From Novosphingobium sp. (GTDB lineage: Bacteria > Pseudomonadota > Alphaproteobacteria > Sphingomonadales > Sphingomonadaceae): a DNA stretch of 46,338 nucleotides. The stretch covers positions 1 to 46,338 of the forward strand of contig NZ_JAIEPN010000179.1 of assembly GCF_019748365.1 (NCBI RefSeq), in the 5' to 3' direction. Both the position numbers and the translations under genes were made by a program. The notes below the pieces were generated by a model. It was not told the DNA's origin. It was given only the letters and a program-made list of their open reading frames with translations, and searched no databases. Below are positions 16,474-24,869 of the stretch, in pieces (the stretch's first letter is position 1; each line of letters starts with the position of its first letter).

Positions 16474-16485
16474 GCACCATGGTGC
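16474..16485. promoter_or_regulatory. 12-bp palindrome GCACCATGGTGC upstream of hpd
   Basis: A perfect palindrome 83 bp upstream of the hpd GTG start, next to TTGACG on the minus strand that could serve as a -35 element. It lies in the only intergenic space before the operon. The regulator is unknown; the assignment as an operator rests on symmetry and position only. Confidence 0.3.
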
Positions 16486-16573
16486 GTCAATTGCGCGTCA
16501 TGCGTATCAATGACGATGTTTTGGCGCGGAGCCTTCGACTCTGCCGTCTATATCGTGCAGGCCGCGCCCAGAC

Positions 16574-17227
16574 TCAGCGTTCGGTGAGCAGGCTGACCAT
16601 GGCGCGTTCCCATGCCGCGAGCGCTTTCTCGATCTGCGCCGGGGAGACCGCGCGAATCGATTCGAGTGTCAGGCCGAACATGATCGCATTGTTGAGCAGG
16701 CGCACCGTTTCGACGCGCGGATCGTCGGGGCTGATCACCCCTTCCAGTATGCGCGCGAGCAGACGGCGCACGAAAGCGCTGTGGCGTGAAAGCGTATCGC
16801 CGATCGCCATGGCGAGCTCCGGATCGTCGCGCATGGCAAGCTCGATTTCCATCGCCGCGACGAGCTCCTTGGTGCCGATCAGCGACCACGATGCCTTCGA
16901 CAGCGCGAGGAACCGGGGCAGTCCTTCCGGAACCCCGCGCAGCGCCCGGCGATAGGCGAGAAAGCGTTCGGTGGCGAAACGCCGCACGACGGCGGCCATG
17001 AGGCCCGCCTTGGTCGGATACTGGTGCTGCAGCGCGCCGAGGCTGACGCCCGCGGCCTTGGCAATCTGGCTCGTTGTCGCGCCGGCATAGCCGATCTGGT
17101 GCAGCAGCTCGACCGAAGAGGAGAGAATCTTGCGCCGCGTTTCGGCACTTCGTTCGCCCTGGGTGCGGCGTGCCGGTCGAGGCGCCGGTGCGCGATTGCC
17201 CGCTAATGCTAGGGTCTGGCTGTTCAC
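16574..17227 (-). CDS. TetR/AcrR-family regulator, probable repressor of the D-amino-acid peptide regulon
   Basis: 217 aa. The N-terminal helix-turn-helix (about residues 27-75) reads ETRRKILSSSVELLHQIGYAG, TTSQIAKAAGVSLGALQHQYPTKAGLMAAVV, with the usual helical ligand-binding domain after it. The start is GTG at 17227 with a GGAGG-rich leader. It is transcribed away from the TonB receptor gene; the 150-bp gap between them contains the palindrome at 17338-17363, which recurs at 23258-23283 and 29237-29262. A TetR dimer is well suited to such sites, so this gene is the natural candidate regulator of the block 17378-29219 and of itself. It could alternatively control the downstream hpd operon, but no copy of the palindrome lies there. 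Confidence 0.9.
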   Translation of the reverse strand: MNSQTLALAGNRAPAPRPARRTQGERSAETRRKILSSSVELLHQIGYAGATTSQIAKAAGVSLGALQHQYPTKAGLMAAVVRRFATERFLAYRRALRGVPEGLPRFLALSKASWSLIGTKELVAAMEIELAMRDDPELAMAIGDTLSRHSAFVRRLLARILEGVISPDDPRVETVRLLNNAIMFGLTLESIRAVSPAQIEKALAAWERAMVSLLTER

Positions 17228-17337
17228 GGCGCGTGTCTCTCTTCCTCCGGGTGCGGCCAGAAGCCTGATGCAGTTATGCCATACTTAGCGCCAATGCGGA
17301 GGCATATCGAAATTTGAGTTGACCGGCCCATGTCTCA

Positions 17338-17363
17338 CTTACAATATAGGTTACTTGTAAATG
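17338..17363. promoter_or_regulatory. Shared operator, copy 1 (ACTTACAA-N10-TTGTAAAT)
   Basis: An inverted repeat with 8-bp arms and a 10-bp spacer (one arm mismatch), 15 bp before the TonB receptor start and about 110 bp from the divergent TetR start. It overlaps a plausible promoter (TTGACC at 17320-17325 and TACAAT at 17341-17346). The same palindrome with the same spacer occurs at two more promoters in this window. Confidence 0.8.
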
Positions 17364-17377
17364 CAAGGGGCAGGGAC

Positions 17378-19726
17378 ATGACGATTGCAGGTTCGAAGAG
17401 ACTGGCGATGCGACTGGTGGGCCTCGGGGCCTTGCTTTCGGGCACGAGTCTGTGGGCGGCGGCAGCCCATGCCGCGGCGCCGGCTGCCACCGATGAGCTG
17501 ACAACGAACGAAATCGTGGTGACGGCGAGCCGGCGCGAGCAATCGCTGGTCGAAGTGCCGGCCGCGGTGACGGCGGTTTCGGGCGATGTGCTGGAACAGC
17601 GCGCCCTGACCGACATCCGCGATTTTGCGGCACTCGTGCCGGGCTTCTCGATCGACGATCGCGGCGGCACCGACGTGCGCCTCATCCTGCGCGGCCAGAA
17701 CACCGGCGGCGCGGGCGCCAGCGTCGCAACGATGATGGACGACGTGGTGTTGAGCTCCACCAGCGCGCTCAGCAACGGTTCGACCGTGACGCCCAACTTC
17801 GAGACCTATGATCTGGAGCGCGTGGAAGTGCTGCGCGGGCCGCAGGGCACGCTTTACGGCGCGACGGCGCAGGGCGGCCTGCTCAAGTACGTGACGAAGA
17901 AGCCCGATCTCGCAAAGGCAGGTGCCGCAGCCGAAATCGGCCTCGAATCCGTCAATCAGGGTGAGACCGCCTTTAACGCTCGCGCGGTGGTGAACATTCC
18001 GCTGATTACCGACAAGCTCGCGATTCGCGCGCTCGGCTACTACCTTGATCTGCCCGGCTACATCGACAACCCGCTGCTCGGCCTGAAGGATGTCAACCGC
18101 GGCAATCGCCGCGGTGGGCGCATATCGCTGCTGGCCAAGCCCACGGATCGGCTCTCGATCCGCGTGACCGGGGCTTACCAGAGCGAGGAATACGGCGCAG
18201 AAGGTGTTGTCGAGGTGGTCGGCTCGCCCCTGCCCAACAACGAGACGTCGCGGTCGTTCAACCTCGTCGGCGGCACGCCGAGCGATCGCAAGGGCTTCCA
18301 GGGCGGCAACCGCGCGCGCTCGCGCTTCATCAACGGCGTGATCGACTGGGACGTCGGCTTTGCCGACCTGACCAGCTCGACGAGCCTTGTGAAGGTGAGC
18401 CGGCGGCAGGGCTTTGATATCAGCAATACGCCAGCCGCGCCTTTCTTCACCCTCGGCATGGCATTCACTCCGCTGTTTGGCGAGCCGATCGTGCTCCCGC
18501 TTGTGCAGGACAACGATCACCAGAAGTTCAACCAGGAAGTGCGCCTTTCTTCCAAGAAGGGCGTCGGGCCGGACTGGCTGACCTGGCAGGTGGGCGTGTT
18601 CCATTCCTATGAGGACGTCCTGTTCAGGCAGGAATTCGTGACGCGCTCGGCTGCGGATACCTCGCAGGTGCTGACGGTGCTGCCCTTCATTCCGGGCATC
18701 GGCGGGCTGGGGCTCGGCGCCCAGCGCACCGATGCCAACTACAACGAGTGGTCGGGCTTCGGCGACGTGACGTTCAAGCTGGGGCGCTTCGAGCTTTCGC
18801 TTGGCGGACGCTATACCGATATCAGGCAGGACGGGGTCGTCACGAACTTCCCCGGCGTGTTCACTGGCCCGCCAAGTGCGGGTGATCCGACGATTTCGGG
18901 GACTGTCCCGTTCGTTTCGAAGGAAAACAAGTTCACTTATTCGGTGGCGCCGCGCTTCGCGCTGACCGACCGCATCTCGATCTATAGCCGTATCGCCTCC
19001 GGCTATCGCCCGGGTGGTCCGCTGACAGTGCCGGGCGCGGGGACGAATGGCATTCCGTCCGGGTTCCGGCCTGATAACACCGTCAACTATGAAGTCGGCA
19101 CCAAGGGCGATATCGGTCCGCTGGCGTTCGATGTGGCGCTCTACCGGATCGACTGGACCGACGTGCAAGTTCTGGGTGCCGTGACGCCGCAAAGCGGTCC
19201 GACGCTGTTCGTCACCACCAACGGCGGGCGCGCGCGCAGCCAGGGGATCGAGTGGGCCCTCGCGCTGCGACCCGAAAAGAACCTGACCATCGCGTGGTCG
19301 GGCAACGCGGTCGAAGCCAAACTGCGTTCGGATGTGCCGGGCATCGGCGGCCGCGCGGGGCAGAACCTGCCTTACGTGCCGCGCTTCACCAGCACGGTGA
19401 GCGGTGACTACCGAATTCCGCTGACAGATTCGGCGACGGCCACGCTGGGAACCACCTGGTCCTATGTGGGCGGGCGCAACGGCGATTTCATTGCCCCGGT
19501 GCCACCGCTGCTCAGCAGCAATCCGCGCCTGCCTGCCTACAGCACGTGGGATCTGCGCGCGGGGATCGAGCTGTCAGGCATCACGCTTGATGCGATTGTG
19601 CGCAACGTCTCGAACTCGCGCGGGATCACCGGCTATCGCAGCGCGTTCGGCTTCAGCGGGACGACCGGGCAGGCGGCTATCGTGCAGCCGCGCACGGTGC
19701 AGGTGCGGCTTTCCGGCCGGTTCTGA
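17378..19726 (+). CDS. TonB-dependent outer-membrane receptor
   Basis: 782 aa. The signal peptide is about residues 1-31 (hydrophobic core LVGLGALLSGTSLWAAAAHA), and the TonB box NEIVVTASRREQ follows near residue 43. A plug domain runs to about residue 170 (PAAVTAVSGDVLEQR, LRGQNTGGAGASV, VEVLRGPQGTLYGATAQGGLLKYVTKKP), then a 22-strand barrel ending in ...VQVRLSGRF with terminal Phe. In sphingomonads such receptors import many organic nutrients besides siderophores. The ATG at 17378 follows a good GGGGCAGGG leader. It is first in an operon with the DUF1611 and epimerase genes and sits directly behind the shared operator, so it probably imports the peptide or conjugate that the downstream enzymes digest. 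Confidence 0.94.
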   Translation: MTIAGSKRLAMRLVGLGALLSGTSLWAAAAHAAAPAATDELTTNEIVVTASRREQSLVEVPAAVTAVSGDVLEQRALTDIRDFAALVPGFSIDDRGGTDVRLILRGQNTGGAGASVATMMDDVVLSSTSALSNGSTVTPNFETYDLERVEVLRGPQGTLYGATAQGGLLKYVTKKPDLAKAGAAAEIGLESVNQGETAFNARAVVNIPLITDKLAIRALGYYLDLPGYIDNPLLGLKDVNRGNRRGGRISLLAKPTDRLSIRVTGAYQSEEYGAEGVVEVVGSPLPNNETSRSFNLVGGTPSDRKGFQGGNRARSRFINGVIDWDVGFADLTSSTSLVKVSRRQGFDISNTPAAPFFTLGMAFTPLFGEPIVLPLVQDNDHQKFNQEVRLSSKKGVGPDWLTWQVGVFHSYEDVLFRQEFVTRSAADTSQVLTVLPFIPGIGGLGLGAQRTDANYNEWSGFGDVTFKLGRFELSLGGRYTDIRQDGVVTNFPGVFTGPPSAGDPTISGTVPFVSKENKFTYSVAPRFALTDRISIYSRIASGYRPGGPLTVPGAGTNGIPSGFRPDNTVNYEVGTKGDIGPLAFDVALYRIDWTDVQVLGAVTPQSGPTLFVTTNGGRARSQGIEWALALRPEKNLTIAWSGNAVEAKLRSDVPGIGGRAGQNLPYVPRFTSTVSGDYRIPLTDSATATLGTTWSYVGGRNGDFIAPVPPLLSSNPRLPAYSTWDLRAGIELSGITLDAIVRNVSNSRGITGYRSAFGFSGTTGQAAIVQPRTVQVRLSGRF

Positions 19727-19727
19727 C

Positions 19728-20765
19728 ATGACCACGGTCATGGCTGGCGTGCCGCAGGTCCGGCTGCCAAGGCCCTACCTGATCTTCGTGGGCGATGCGC
19801 AAAGTGCGGTCGCCGCGAAGACCGGGGGCGGGGTCTATCAATGGGCACCCGAGGCCTGCACCGCGCAGTGGCGGCTGGGCGAGAATGCGCACAACATTGG
19901 CTTGCCGGACATGAAGCCCGCCGAAGCCGCGGCCGCAGGTGCGAAGTCGCTGTTGATCGGTGTTGCGCCGGTTGGCGGCAAGCTGCCGGCGCATTGGGTG
20001 CCCTGCATGATCGAGGCGCTGGAGGCAGGGCTCGACCTCGTCAGCGGGCTGCACACCCGGCTGGACTCGGTGCCAGAGATTGCCGCGAAGGCGGCCGAGC
20101 TGGGGCGGACGCTGCACAATGTGCGGCACAGCGGCCTGTCTTTCCCGGTCGCCAGCGGGCGCAAGCGCAGCGGCAGGCGTCTGCTGACGGTCGGCACGGA
20201 TTGCGCGATTGGAAAGAAGTATGCGGCGCTCGCGATTGCGAGGGGACTCAAGGCGCGCGGTGTGGCGGCGGATTTCCGCGCGACAGGGCAGACCGGGATC
20301 ATGATCGCGGGCGGCGGCGTTGCGCTTGATGCCGTGGTTTCGGACTTTCTCGCGGGCGCGGCGGAATGTCTTTCGCCCGATGCGGCGGCGAACCATTGGG
20401 ATGTGATCGAGGGGCAGGGATCGCTGTTCCACCCCGCCTATGCGGCGGTGACGGTGGGCCTCATCAACGGCAGCCAGCCCGATGCGCTGGTGCTGTGCCA
20501 CGAACCCGGGCGGCCCTGCATCAGCGACTTTCCGGACTTTCCCATCGTTCCGCTGAACGTCGCGATCCCGCGCTATCTCGATATTGCCCGGCTGACCAAT
20601 CCGGCCGCGACATTCGTGGGCGTGAGCCTCAATACCTCGGCCTTCGCCGAAGACGAAGCCCGGGCCTTGTGCGTCGGAATCGCGGGCGAGACGGGGCTGC
20701 CGACCACCGATCCGCTGCGCTTCGGGGTCGAACCCATTCTGGAACGGATGCTCGCATGGGCCTGA
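19728..20765 (+). CDS. dgcN: DUF1611 protein, probable D-glutamate N-acetyltransferase (DgcN-like)
   Basis: 345 aa DUF1611 protein. An N-terminal Rossmann-like domain (YLIFVGDAQSAVAAKTGGGVYQW) is followed by a P-loop domain with VGTDCAIGKKYAAL (about 155-168) and family segments FRATGQTGIMIAGGGVALDAVVSDF and EGQGSLFHPAYAAVTVGLI. Family knowledge: DgcN acetylates D-glutamate, and its partner DgcA racemises N-acetyl-D-glutamate to the L form, which then enters normal glutamate metabolism. Here it is followed, with a 10-bp overlap, by an enolase-superfamily epimerase, which is that gene pair. It starts one base after the TonB receptor stop. Other DUF1611 members have no assigned role, so the name depends on the pairing. 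Confidence 0.82.
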   Translation: MTTVMAGVPQVRLPRPYLIFVGDAQSAVAAKTGGGVYQWAPEACTAQWRLGENAHNIGLPDMKPAEAAAAGAKSLLIGVAPVGGKLPAHWVPCMIEALEAGLDLVSGLHTRLDSVPEIAAKAAELGRTLHNVRHSGLSFPVASGRKRSGRRLLTVGTDCAIGKKYAALAIARGLKARGVAADFRATGQTGIMIAGGGVALDAVVSDFLAGAAECLSPDAAANHWDVIEGQGSLFHPAYAAVTVGLINGSQPDALVLCHEPGRPCISDFPDFPIVPLNVAIPRYLDIARLTNPAATFVGVSLNTSAFAEDEARALCVGIAGETGLPTTDPLRFGVEPILERMLAWA

Positions 20766-21742
20766 CGATTGCGATGGAGCCGCGCCATTGGCCGGTGAAG
20801 GAAGTGCTGACGATCGCGCGCGGCTCGATGTTCGAGCAGCCGACGATCCATGTCACGCTGACCCGCGAGGATGGCGTGAAAGGGCGCGGCGAGGCTTGCG
20901 GCATTCCCTACAAGGGCGAGACGCCCGCGACGATGATGGCCGATATCGAGGCGGTGCGCCCGGTGATCGAGGCTGGGGTGACGCGCGAGGCACTGCTCGA
21001 TCTGCTGCCCGGTGGCGGGGCGCGCATGGCGCTCGATGCCGCGCTGTGGGATCTGGAGGCCAAGGCGGGCGAGGGCGATCCCTATGCCCGCAATGGCCTG
21101 ACGCCGGGCGCCATCCGTTCTGCCTACACCATCGGCATGCGCGATCTGGCGGCCTACGAAGCGGCGGCGCGCAAGTATGCGGCCTATCCGCTGCTCAAGG
21201 TGAAAGTGGCGGCAGACGATCCGGTCAGTGCCATTGCAGCCGTGCGCCGCGGGGCGCCCGATCCGCGTCTGATCGTCGATGCCAATCAGGCGTGGAGCGT
21301 GGAGGAACTGAAGGCCTTTGCACCTGCGCTTGTACCGCTGGGTGTGTCGCTGCTCGAACAGCCGATCCCGGTGGGCGCCGAGGCGGGCCTCGATGGCTGG
21401 ACTTCGCCGATCCCGCTTTGCGCCGATGAACTGGTCGACGGGATCGCCGATCTCGACAAGGTCGTGGGGCGTTTCCAGCTCGTCAATATCAAGCTCGACA
21501 AGGCGGGCGGGCTGACGTCCGCACTGCGGCTGGCCGATGCGGCCGAGGCGCGCGGGCTGGGGCTGATGGTGGGCTGCATGCTGGGCTCCTCGCTCTCGAT
21601 GGCGCCCGCAATGGTACTCGCGCAGCGCTGCGCCTTCGTCGATCTCGACGGCCCGATGCTGCATTCAGAGGATGTGCCCGAGGGCTACGCTTATGTGAAC
21701 GGCGTCGTGGCTGCGCCGCACAAGCCCGCGCTCTGGGGCTGA
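20756..21742 (+). CDS. dgcA: Enolase-superfamily epimerase, probable N-acetyl-D-glutamate racemase (DgcA-like)
   Basis: 328 aa of the dipeptide-epimerase (AEE) branch of the enolase superfamily. The catalytic Lys pair is KVK (Lys148, Lys150) and the opposite base is Lys246 (VNIKLDKAGG). Mg2+ ligands are Asp175 (VDANQAW), Glu201 (LLEQPI) and Asp224 (CADE). This is a two-base 1,1-proton-transfer active site, fit for epimerising an N-acyl amino acid or dipeptide. By sequence alone it would be called an L-Ala-D/L-Glu epimerase; the neighbouring DUF1611 gene favours N-acetyl-D-glutamate racemase. It overlaps the preceding gene by 10 bp and is followed by a hairpin at a convergent junction. Confidence 0.85.
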   Translation: MGLTIAMEPRHWPVKEVLTIARGSMFEQPTIHVTLTREDGVKGRGEACGIPYKGETPATMMADIEAVRPVIEAGVTREALLDLLPGGGARMALDAALWDLEAKAGEGDPYARNGLTPGAIRSAYTIGMRDLAAYEAAARKYAAYPLLKVKVAADDPVSAIAAVRRGAPDPRLIVDANQAWSVEELKAFAPALVPLGVSLLEQPIPVGAEAGLDGWTSPIPLCADELVDGIADLDKVVGRFQLVNIKLDKAGGLTSALRLADAAEARGLGLMVGCMLGSSLSMAPAMVLAQRCAFVDLDGPMLHSEDVPEGYAYVNGVVAAPHKPALWG

Positions 21743-21771
21743 CGGGTTTCCTTCCCGCACCGGGGAGGGTT

Positions 21772-21820
21772 GGGGTGAGGGGCTGCCGGCAAACCGCGCC
21801 GCTCGGGAGTTCCTCACCCC
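21772..21820. terminator. Hairpin between convergent dgcA and MFS genes
   Basis: A 9-bp perfect stem, GGGGTGAGG pairing with CCTCACCCC, with a 31-bp loop, in the 120-bp gap where rightward dgcA and the leftward MFS gene meet. No T-run follows. It resembles the C-rich extragenic repeats common in alphaproteobacteria and may stop or separate transcripts from both sides. Confidence 0.45.
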
Positions 21821-21862
21821 TAACTTCGATCATGCGCTGGAAATGATCTGGAAACAATCCCG

Positions 21863-23245
21863 TTAGGACGTCGGGGCAAGGCCTGCGTTGTGCGCGGCGG
21901 CTTCGGCTTTTGCTGCCTCGAACCCCGCACCGCGCACCATTTGCAGCGTGAGGGCGGCCAGGATCAGGATCGGGATCGCCACGACCGTCATTGCGGTGAT
22001 CAGGCGCGAGCCGTCTGCCGCGAGTGCATCGGACGCCGCGCCCACCAGCGGGCCCGAGACGGCGGCGCAGATCATCGTTACGATGAACTGCACTGCGACC
22101 ATGCGCCCGATCAGCGAGATGGGAACGAGTGTCTGGTAGACAGTCGGCTGGAACATCGCGCCGAGCGAGAGGAACAGTCCGAACGCGCCGAAGAACACGT
22201 AGAGCCCCATGGCGCTGTGGATCAGCGGCAGCGCGAGGCAGCACGCCAGCATGCCGATCGAGGTGAAGGCGAGCACCATGGCCGGGGCGACCGCGCCGAA
22301 GCGCGGCAGGGCAAGGCGCGTGACGGCAAGGCTGACCAGAAAGGCCGAAAAAGCCGAGCCGATTTGCGCGGTGCCCATGCCGACGCCGACCGCGCTAGGG
22401 GCGGCGTGGAACAGGCGCCCGGCGGCAATCGCGATCCACGGACCGACCGCGCCGAAGGCAAGGCCCGCCAGCGCGGAGCCGACAACCAGCGGGAAGAGCT
22501 GGCCGCGATGGCGCCAGAGGTAGCTGCCGAACGCCGGGCCAGCGGGTGCAGTTGCAATGGCCTCAGGGGCGGCCCTCGCGGCGCGCGGTATCGGCAGCAC
22601 GAGTGCAAGCGCGACCATGGCCGGGCCAGCCGCTGCGGCGAGGAGGAAGCTGACGCGCCAGGGTTCCATCTGCGCCAGGGCTGCGGGCAGATGCGGCTGC
22701 AGCTTCGGCGTCATGTCCACCAGCACGCCCGCGAGCGCGATGGCCAGCGCGCCGCCGCCGATGGCAGTCGCGACGAAGATCGAATTGGCGATTTGCCGCT
22801 GTGTGCCGCTGAACAGGCGCGGGATCGCGCTGTAGGCGACCGGCGAAAGCCCGGCCTCGCCCGCCGCGACAAGGCCGCTGAAGATGAGAATGGCCTCGAA
22901 GCTGGGCGCAAGGCCGGAGAGCGCCACGGCAAGGCTCCACGCGGCGATGCAACCCGCCAGCACGTAGCGGTTGTCGAACCGGCCACTCATCCAGCCGAGC
23001 GGATAGCTCGCCAGCGCGCCGCACACGGCGGTGCCGGTGCCCTGAAGCAGGCCGATCTGAACGTCGGAGAGGTGGAAGGCTTGCCGCACCTGCTCGTTTA
23101 CCAGCAGGAGGACATAGCGATCGGCAAAGGAAACGAGGCTGATCAGCGAGAGCGCTGTCAGCACGAACCAGGCGGCAAAACCGGCGCGGGCGGGCGGCTC
23201 GGCGGGGGCGGACACGAAGCTCTCCGTCGTCGCAGTGCTTGCCAT
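21863..23245 (-). CDS. MFS transporter (spinster-like)
   Basis: 460 aa inner-membrane permease with about 12 membrane helices. Characteristic parts are SFADRYVLLLVNEQVRQAFHLSDVQIGLLQG in helix 1-loop, SYPLGWMSGRFDNR (MFS loop motif variant) and the long C-terminal half starting SYLWRHRGQLFPLVVGSALAGLAFG. The ATG at 23245 is set by the family start; an open frame continues upstream only because it lies opposite the aldehyde dehydrogenase gene. It is divergent from that gene with the shared operator (23258-23283) between them, so it belongs to the same regulon. It probably carries the peptide, amino acid or product across the inner membrane. Confidence 0.9.
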   Translation of the reverse strand: MASTATTESFVSAPAEPPARAGFAAWFVLTALSLISLVSFADRYVLLLVNEQVRQAFHLSDVQIGLLQGTGTAVCGALASYPLGWMSGRFDNRYVLAGCIAAWSLAVALSGLAPSFEAILIFSGLVAAGEAGLSPVAYSAIPRLFSGTQRQIANSIFVATAIGGGALAIALAGVLVDMTPKLQPHLPAALAQMEPWRVSFLLAAAAGPAMVALALVLPIPRAARAAPEAIATAPAGPAFGSYLWRHRGQLFPLVVGSALAGLAFGAVGPWIAIAAGRLFHAAPSAVGVGMGTAQIGSAFSAFLVSLAVTRLALPRFGAVAPAMVLAFTSIGMLACCLALPLIHSAMGLYVFFGAFGLFLSLGAMFQPTVYQTLVPISLIGRMVAVQFIVTMICAAVSGPLVGAASDALAADGSRLITAMTVVAIPILILAALTLQMVRGAGFEAAKAEAAAHNAGLAPTS

Positions 23246-23257
23246 CCAATCGCCTCC

Positions 23258-23283
23258 ACTTCCAAGTTGACCTACTTGTAAGT
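23258..23283. promoter_or_regulatory. Shared operator, copy 2 (ACTTCCAA-N10-TTGTAAGT)
   Basis: A second copy of the 26-bp palindrome, one arm mismatch, same 10-bp spacer, in the 84-bp gap between the divergent MFS (start 23245) and aldehyde dehydrogenase (start 23330) genes. A second, overlapping dyad AAGTTGA-N13-TCAACTT spans 23264-23290 and may extend the site. Position allows control of both directions. Confidence 0.78.
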
Positions 23284-23329
23284 TCAACTTAGCATGTTTG
23301 GACAGTAAGGCAATCCGGGCAGATCGACC

Positions 23330-24850
23330 ATGGCAGAGAGGGCGCCGAAAGCGGCGGAAATCCCCGTTGGCGACACGCTGGCGCAGCGCGCGGCGCGGCT
23401 GGAGCTTGATGGCCGCGCGTTCATCGGGGGCAAGCGGCGCGCGGCTGAAAGCGATGCGCGCTTCGATGTGATCAATCCCGCGACCGATGCGCATCTGGCA
23501 TCGCTGCCCGACTCTGGCGCGCGCGAAGTGGACGAGGCGGTGGCATCGGCCCGGGCAGCTTTTGCCGATGGACGCTGGCGCAGCCTTGCGCCTTCGGCGC
23601 GGGCGAAGATCCTGCAGCGCTTTGCCGCGCGGATCGTCGAGGATGCGGAAACGCTGGGGCTGCTCGATACGCTGCAGATGGGCAAGCCCGCCGCGCAGGC
23701 CATCGCCGGGGTGCGCGAAGCGGCGGAGGGGCTGGAAGTCGCCGCCGCGCAGATTGAAACGCTGGGCGACCAGATCGTGCCGAGCGCGCCGGGGGCGCTG
23801 TTCATGCAGGCGCGGCGGCCGCGCGGCGTGGTGGCGGCGATCACTGCCTGGAACTATCCGGTGCAGATCGCGCTCGCCAAAGTCGGCGCGGCGCTGGCGA
23901 TGGGCAATTCGGTGGTGCTCAAGCCGTCCGAGATCGCACCGCTCGCCTGCCTGCGGCTGGCCGACCTCGCGGCGGAAGCGGGCGTGCCCGACGGCGTGTT
24001 CAACGCGCTCCCCGGCACCGGCCGGCACACCGGGCGGCTGCTCGCCCTGCACAAGGATGTCGATTGCCTCACGTTCGTCGGCTCGACCGCGACGGGGCAG
24101 GTGCTGATGCAGTATGCCGGGCAATCGAACATGAAGGCACTGCTGCTGGAATGCGGGGGCAAATCGCCGCAGATCGTGTTTGACGACATGGGCGATCCCG
24201 AAGGGCTGGCGGCTGCGCTGGTCGGCGGTTTCGTCGCCAACTCGGGTCAGATCTGCGTCAGCGGATCGCGCATTCTGCTGGCGGACAGCGTCTATGACCG
24301 AGTGTTGCCCTATCTGGCGGCAGAGGTTGAGCGCCTTGCCATCGGCGATCCGATGGCGGAGGATACTGCGCTGGCGCCGCTGGCCACCACGGCACAGGCG
24401 GACAAAGTGCGCGGCTTCATCGAGAGCGGCTGCGATGCCGGACGCTGCGTGGCGACAGGGCAGGACGCGACCGGGCTTGATACGGCGGTGGCGCCGCACC
24501 TGTTCGTGGTGAAGGACCCCGATTGCCGCATGGCGCAGGAGGAAATCTTCGGGCCCGTGGGCGCTGTGCTGCGCTTCTCCGGCCCGGAGGATGCGATCCG
24601 CATCGCCAATGCCACGCGCTACGGCCTCTCCGCCACGGTGTGGACGCGCGATATCGCATTGGCGCACCGCGTGACACGCGAACTCGATGCCGGGTTCGTC
24701 TTTGCCCACGCGACGACGCGGCCCTCCGATCCCGGTGTGCGCAGCCTCAGCGGCGAGCCGTGCCGCATGTCGGGCTTCGGCATCGACGGCGGCGCCCTCG
24801 GCATGCTTTCCTACACCCGGCTGCAAGCAGTGGGATATCTGCTCGGTTGA
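23330..24850 (+). CDS. Aldehyde dehydrogenase
   Basis: 506 aa NAD(P)+-dependent aldehyde dehydrogenase. Oxyanion-hole Asn is in ITAWNYPVQIALAKVGAALAMGN, the general base is Glu274 (LLECGGKSPQIVF) and the nucleophile is Cys309 (NSGQICVSGSR). The overall pattern is near the PuuC/gamma-glutamyl-aminobutyraldehyde and betaine-aldehyde group, which is suggestive beside glutamate genes but not specific. The C-terminal stretch FAHATTRPSDPGVRSLSGEPCRMSG departs from the usual GxNxY...PFGGxKxSG end, an odd feature for this family. It heads a rightward operon with a hydrolase and an aminopeptidase, all behind the shared operator. Confidence 0.92.
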   Translation: MAERAPKAAEIPVGDTLAQRAARLELDGRAFIGGKRRAAESDARFDVINPATDAHLASLPDSGAREVDEAVASARAAFADGRWRSLAPSARAKILQRFAARIVEDAETLGLLDTLQMGKPAAQAIAGVREAAEGLEVAAAQIETLGDQIVPSAPGALFMQARRPRGVVAAITAWNYPVQIALAKVGAALAMGNSVVLKPSEIAPLACLRLADLAAEAGVPDGVFNALPGTGRHTGRLLALHKDVDCLTFVGSTATGQVLMQYAGQSNMKALLLECGGKSPQIVFDDMGDPEGLAAALVGGFVANSGQICVSGSRILLADSVYDRVLPYLAAEVERLAIGDPMAEDTALAPLATTAQADKVRGFIESGCDAGRCVATGQDATGLDTAVAPHLFVVKDPDCRMAQEEIFGPVGAVLRFSGPEDAIRIANATRYGLSATVWTRDIALAHRVTRELDAGFVFAHATTRPSDPGVRSLSGEPCRMSGFGIDGGALGMLSYTRLQAVGYLLG

Positions 24851-24869
24851 CACGCGAAAGGCAGTTGCG

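Noticed and set aside
17351..19192. A leftward open frame of about 613 codons
   Set aside because: It is antisense to the TonB receptor gene and has no domain or ribosome site.
23246..24853. A 535-codon upstream extension of the leftward MFS gene
   Set aside because: It is antisense to the aldehyde dehydrogenase; the MFS family begins at the ATG at 23245, and the shared operator lies inside the would-be extension.
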